Below are positions 59,587 through 64,000 of a stretch of 64,000 nt of DNA, piece by piece. How positions within the stretch are numbered: the first letter of the stretch is position 1; every line of letters begins with the position of its first letter. Made by a program: the position numbers and the translations under genes. The DNA comes from Stenocarpella maydis (lineage: Eukaryota > Ascomycota > Sordariomycetes > Diaporthales > Diaporthaceae). The stretch spans positions 353,055 through 417,054 of the forward strand of contig NQMI01000011.1 of the NCBI GenBank assembly GCA_002270565.1, read 5' to 3'. The notes below the pieces were generated by a model, which saw nothing but the letters and a program-made list of their open reading frames with translations, was not told the origin of the DNA and made no database searches.

Positions 59587-62026
59587 TAAGCGAGGCGTGT
59601 TTCTCGAGGACCAGGTGTAGCTGCGGCTGATCAGCTGCTGTGACGGGCAGGACAAGCCCCGGATCAAAAACTACTGGGCTTGGCGAAGAAGCTCAGCGCT
59701 CCATCAGTTCTTGTCTCTGGGGCCGGTAGCCACGCCATTGGTGTGCGGCGTCGATGGACCGGGGGTAGCAATAATCAGTCTGCGAGCAATGCTTTGTATG
59801 ACTTAAGTTTCATGAAGGCCAAGGGGCGAGTCGAGGGTCTCCTCAGATCAGTACGCAGTGTTCCAAGAGTCAAGTTCGCTGTCATCATATATTCGCATGT
59901 AGTTCCCCGTGCCGCCGAGAGGTCGACTTCTAACCATGGAGGCAAATCAAAAGGCTTGATGAGTGAGCCATAATTTCAGAAGATGCCTGCAGAGCTTTGA
60001 GAGTTCGTATACTTGAGGCTCTGCTAGGAGGCATGGCAGCGAGGGCAGCGCCAGTCCGGATCTCGGCTGGCATTGCCCTCCACTTGTGTGGCGGACCCTG
60101 GGCGGGCAGGTCGTCCTTTCTGGCTTCGTCATTTGCTCGTACTACATAGACGTCAGAGCGTGCTCCGAATGTACGGAGTCCACTACACTCAACCGGCTAT
60201 AATGTTGTTAGTTCGGCTTGGGAACCCACTTATCTTCGATATCAGCGTGGATTAGGTTGCCAACGTGGCTGACCCTCAAAGATAGCAGCCTCTTTTCCTC
60301 GGATAATCCTGGGGAATACGTCGCCAGACTTGCCTGGCTATAGGGTTTAAGTGTAAGTCGGTGGTCTCTACTCCTCTACTGATATTTACCTCATGTCGAG
60401 CTGATAATTCCAATGCCGGTCGAGTGTGGCGGGAGGGTGTTGGTGCGTGCAACGGTGGGTGCGTGCCCTATGGTTACATGGTATTTGTGTGGTCTAGTGT
60501 AGTCTTGTTGGTTCGATCCACTGGCCGCATCTGGGATGTCTGCACGGGCCGGATCGTTGCTCGCAGTGAAGCATGCGGTCGTGTACCTGATTTTACTGGA
60601 TCCCGCCCCTATACGTACGTACTCGGTATGTTGCTTGCGTTAGCCCAGGGGCGTTTCGAAACACTAGTGCCCAGCCAGACCACATCAGGCTTCCCAGAAA
60701 AGGCTGGGCTTGTGTGGGGAGGATCGGGAGACGCTTCCCACTTGGTGCCATGTGCTCCGCCGTCCCCGTTCAAGATGTTATACGTGAAGCCGACGAGCAT
60801 CGTCCCCCAAGCCAGTCCGAGGAGGATGGCCGCAGCGCCGGGAAGCGGGGTCATGCATCGTGGGCTCACTCTGCGGGAGAATGGGGCCATCTCAATCATC
60901 TCGCCTCTGCATCAGCGCGAGCGAACAAGCAGCCCCCACGACCCGCAATCTGCCTCTGCGTTCCGAATCCTCTGCGGGCGTCGACAGAGCGTAGAGCCGT
61001 GTCCGGGCTCGTCATGCCGTGCCAGCGTGTCCGTTTGTCCCCGACAAGGTGGGCAGTTTCTGTGCGCGCGGGGGGATCTGGAACATGGCGCAGAACTCTG
61101 TCGTCTTGACGCGGCGCAGCTCAGCGTTCGTCTTGCCGTCTTGCCGTCCAGCCCGTCTTGTTGTTGTGTCTGCAACGTTGCGGCGCATGTTCGCAGTAGG
61201 CTTTTATTATTAGGTTGGGTGAGAAAGGATGGCAGCTAGCGGTAGGTGAGTGGGACGGGGTGGGAAGGTTGAGCAGCCAAAGCATCCATTCCCCTTCCCC
61301 CCCCCCTTTCCCTCGTGGTGGCCCTCAAAAGGCGGCCACGAGACGGCGAGACGGTGAGAGCCGTCTGTGCTTGTGTACGCGGATAGTGTACGTAGTATAT
61401 CATGTGTTGTAGGACAAGAGCATAATAATAAGGGCAGGCATGCTCTCGTCGCCGAGTCTGATGTTTAAAGCCTCTGGAATCCGTGTGGGCCCTGACCTGG
61501 CGTGCAGTGTTTTGGTCTGGTGCTGGCTTGTTTCCATCTCAAAGCGCGTCCCCGCCCCCTTTTGCCCTTGGCCCGACCGCTCGCAGGGGCCAGGCCATGA
61601 GAAAATATCTGATTGACGCAGGGGTGGCTGCCCTTGTGAGCTGCAAGGGGAGGGTGGGCGGCGCAGCATACCGCGGTACGGAGTACCTCGTCTCGTCGAA
61701 ACTCGCCATGGCGTCACAAGTATCTCCGCCGGGCACTCCAGCCTGGCGGGGCCGGCTGCACGTTTGATTGGCAAGTGGGCTGGGCCCCAGCAGCAGGCAC
61801 GCAGCAGGCACACAGCCTGCAGGCTGGGGTCTCCTTGGCTGCACCCTGGATTGGCCCCGTCGCCTTTCCGTTTTTGTCCACACTGCTACCGTAACCTCCC
61901 TCCTCCCTCCCTCGTCCCCCTTCTGGGCATCAACGCCTCTCTGGCCCCCAGACTCCGTCGTCGCCGCCGCCGCCGCCGCCCTCGTGGTCCTGATCTTGGT
62001 CGTGGCTGTCGGGACACGGCAGCTTG

Positions 62027-62086
62027 CTCCTCCTCCTCCTCCTCCTCCTCCTCTCCTCCTCCTCCACCACCACCACCACCACCACC
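62027..62086. repeat. CTC/CAC compound microsatellite
   Basis: A run of CTC triplets, broken once, passes directly into a run of CAC triplets. It lies about 1.2 kb upstream of the kelch-like gene, in pyrimidine-rich sequence that may belong to its promoter or a long leader. Confidence 0.85.
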
Positions 62087-63288
62087 GTTACAGATTTGGA
62101 TCCTGTACGCTACCGTGCCCTTCTCCTGCTAGTCATTCCCCCTCGACTCTCGAACATCGCCTACACATTTGACACTACCGCCTCGCGAAAACCACACTAT
62201 TTGCCGCCTAGACACTGTCATTTCTGCTGCATGAACACACGTCTCCACCTTCGTGATCGGCACCTGCGAGCCCCATTCTCGTCCGGAGTCTGAGCCTGTC
62301 AACCTGTGTGTGAGCCAGTTGCTGCCCTCTGTCCCTGTCCTGTGTGCGCCGTCATGGTCGCCTCGTGCGGGTTTTTTTTCCCCACGATACCGCCGTACTC
62401 GAATCCCATGATCCTGACAGCCAATCCAGTCACAAAGGGGGGCCATCTGTCTCCTGCCCGTCCAGTAGACCACAACGGCACATCAAAGGTCAGCAAGAGT
62501 GGAGCACCAGCCCCGGCCAACTCCTTTGCCCATGATCCCAGAAATGCAGAGGCCCCCGATCCCATCCTTGCCCTGCAACAGCCATTCCCGTGCCCAGACC
62601 CGTCGTGCCTGTCCTCCCTTCTCCCAACTCTCCTGACCTAACGCTCCTTTGGTACGAGTACTACCACCATTCCCGCGCGCCCTCAGCCTCCTCTCCCACA
62701 TCTTCTCTACGTCCTCACGCTCGTCTCCGGCCCTGGCAAAAAAAAAACCTCCAAACTCCATTCTACCAGCACATCTTATCCTTTCCGAACTGGGGACAGG
62801 TCCTCAATTCCGTCTAGCCTTCCACCGCCTCGCTCCCCAAGCCTTGCCTTGCCAATCTTCACTTCTCGACTGACTCTCGTCGCTCTCGGGCCAGCAGCCG
62901 CCAACTTCTGGGTCTGCCAACCACCCCGTTACTTGACCAGAGGCCTCGCCTCCACCGGCTTCGACCTGCGCGACCTGCCGTGTCCTGACTGTCTGCAATT
63001 GTCCACGGGACTCTGCCTGCTTGTTAACTTCTTTGCAACCTGCCTGGGCTGATCTGCCCCCTTTCTCACGATACCCTACCGTCCCAGGCCGCCCTGCCTG
63101 CACCGCCTCATCCGGGCCTGCGAACTACTTGTCGACCGCTTGACTGAATTCGACTCTTTCCACCGCTCGCTCACGTCGTCATGCGATTGCGTTGATATAC
63201 TTGCTCCGCTTGAGGCTTTCCTTTGGACTAGACTCCGACCGATCTGCGTCTCAGAGGAAGATACTCGATTGCGGTCTACCAATTCACC

Positions 63289-64000
63289 ATGTCGACGTCC
63301 CACTCGGCGGCCGGGCAGCCTAAGCCAAAGGTTGCACTGAACAACATATGTTCTGTCGTATATAATAACACGCTTTATACTTACTCGGCAGATGCTTTCC
63401 AATCGCTGAGCCTGGAGAAAGGATCCGAATGGGAGACATTGAAGCAGGGAGAAGGCGTATCCGGAGCCGCCTGTGTCGGGTCGAAGGACGCATTTTACGT
63501 CGTCGGCGGGACTGGAGGCTCCTCCGACTACCGGGGCCTGCAGAGATACACATACTCGACCGGCACCTGGGACTCGATCAACCCCGTTGTCCCTGTCACG
63601 CAGAACAGGACCAACCACGGCGCCGTCTATCTCGAAGGCTCCAACTCCATCGTTGTCTATGCTGGTAGCCAGGCCGGCGACCCGAACCCTTCGACACAGA
63701 CCTTCAGCATCAGCGCCGTCGAGCCCTACGGTGTGCTCGCTTACCAAAACGAAGGTGCACCTCCGACGTCGAAGCCTATATTGCTTCCATGGTCCGACCG
63801 ACAAGCTGTCATGGTTGGCGGCAGTCCCACAAACACTCAGGTCATGCTGTTCACAGTCGGTGCTGGATGGTCCAACTCCGGGGCCACACTGGCGTCTCCG
63901 TTGAAGACAGGCGCTGAGCCATGGCAGGCCGTTCTGGTTACGGGTGACGACGGCTCCAAAAACCTCATCACCTTTGACATGTCAGTGTCACCAAACGTTG
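63289..64000 (+). CDS. Kelch/galactose-oxidase-like propeller protein (partial, 5' part)
   Basis: The gene runs off the right edge; 237 codons are present with no stop and no intron. The start ATG at 63289 has a good context (TTCACCATGTCG). The protein begins MSTSHSAAGQPKPKVALNNI and shows repeated beta-propeller blades: VVYNNTLYTYSADAFQSL, FYVVGGTGGSSDYRGLQRY, YLEGSNSIVVYAGS, VMLFTVGAGW and NLITFDMSVSPN. The double-Gly (VVGG) strands followed by Tyr/Trp are typical of kelch blades. Proteins of this kind are common in Sordariomycetes, often with misleading names such as splicing factor; no enzymatic role is established. There is no signal peptide at the visible N-terminus, though a membrane anchor could follow further right. 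Confidence 0.75.
   Translation, partial: MSTSHSAAGQPKPKVALNNICSVVYNNTLYTYSADAFQSLSLEKGSEWETLKQGEGVSGAACVGSKDAFYVVGGTGGSSDYRGLQRYTYSTGTWDSINPVVPVTQNRTNHGAVYLEGSNSIVVYAGSQAGDPNPSTQTFSISAVEPYGVLAYQNEGAPPTSKPILLPWSDRQAVMVGGSPTNTQVMLFTVGAGWSNSGATLASPLKTGAEPWQAVLVTGDDGSKNLITFDMSVSPNV

Larger units (their letters stand above)
57625..63288. other. 5.7-kb gene-free region
   Basis: No supported gene. The longest frame (60361-61239 plus, 292 codons) has no domain, and an overlapping minus frame (60609-60899) has one hydrophobic stretch but no splice partners. Low-complexity elements include a CA repeat near 58551, poly-T at 59279-59288, CAG triplets at 59558-59586, TACGGAGTAC at 61677-61686 and CTC/CAC triplets at 62027-62086. 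The right end is the leader of the kelch-like gene. Confidence 0.5.

Noticed and set aside
60489..60525. tRNA-like A box (TGGTCTAGTG) and B box (GGTTCGATCC)
   Set aside because: The two boxes are only about 20 nt apart and no acceptor or anticodon stem can be formed.
60361..61239. 292-codon plus-strand open frame and an overlapping hydrophobic minus-strand frame (60609-60899)
   Set aside because: Neither has a recognisable domain, a clear promoter or splice partners. Opposing frames of similar quality suggest chance.
63076..63804. 242-codon minus-strand open frame
   Set aside because: It is antisense to the kelch-like gene, whose sense frame has clear propeller blades and a good start.

Overview
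The window is nuclear DNA of a filamentous ascomycete (Pezizomycotina, most likely a Sordariomycete). The evidence is a velvet-family regulator, a NUC-1-type bHLH factor, an LRR/PP2C/cyclase adenylate cyclase, many short GT..AG introns (about 50-225 nt), long gene-free spacers, and local AT-rich patches that look RIP-mutated. No operons, CRISPR arrays, tRNA or rRNA genes were recognised.

Layout, left to right: possible LTR debris, a 25-bp triplicate and an AT-rich island (1-1,200); velB on minus (2250-4127, six exons); a gene-free 5.6 kb; the telomerase reverse transcriptase gene on minus (9743-13682, six exons); a 3.9-kb divergent spacer with a 13-bp minisatellite; a large DH-BAR-SH3 Rho GEF on plus (17616-23726, three exons); a GC-rich wax-synthase-like membrane O-acyltransferase on minus (25100-26770); adenylate cyclase on minus (28020-35203, four exons); a 4.2-kb spacer; an RTC4-domain protein on minus (39371-41338); an Hsp20 protein with a basic Gly/Arg/His-rich N-terminus on minus (42325-43644); a 2.3-kb repeat-like spacer with a telomere-type tract and a long hairpin; a NUC-1/Pho4-type bHLH factor on minus (45974-48138); the MPH1/FANCM helicase on minus (51099-54404); mex67 on plus (55407-57624), divergent from mph1; a 5.7-kb spacer; and the 5' part of a kelch/galactose-oxidase-like propeller gene on plus, cut by the right edge (from 63289).

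Exon joins were worked out by hand. For every spliced gene the summed exon lengths are a multiple of three and the domains read through each junction. The weakest join is TERT intron 4. Functionally the genes are mostly independent housekeeping and regulatory loci. Two groupings stand out: three genes tied to telomere or fork maintenance (TERT, RTC4-domain, MPH1) lie within 45 kb, and several development/nutrient regulators (VelB, adenylate cyclase, NUC-1, Rho GEF) are present. Both are observations of proximity, not evidence of co-regulation.

The items most worth a second look are the telomere-type tract and the perfect-loop hairpin near 44.8-45.1 kb, the over-represented TACGGAGTA motif in spacers, the Cys-pair (zinc-ribbon-like) open frame at 44.35 kb, the degenerate PP2C module in adenylate cyclase, and the Arg-Gly-rich Hsp20.
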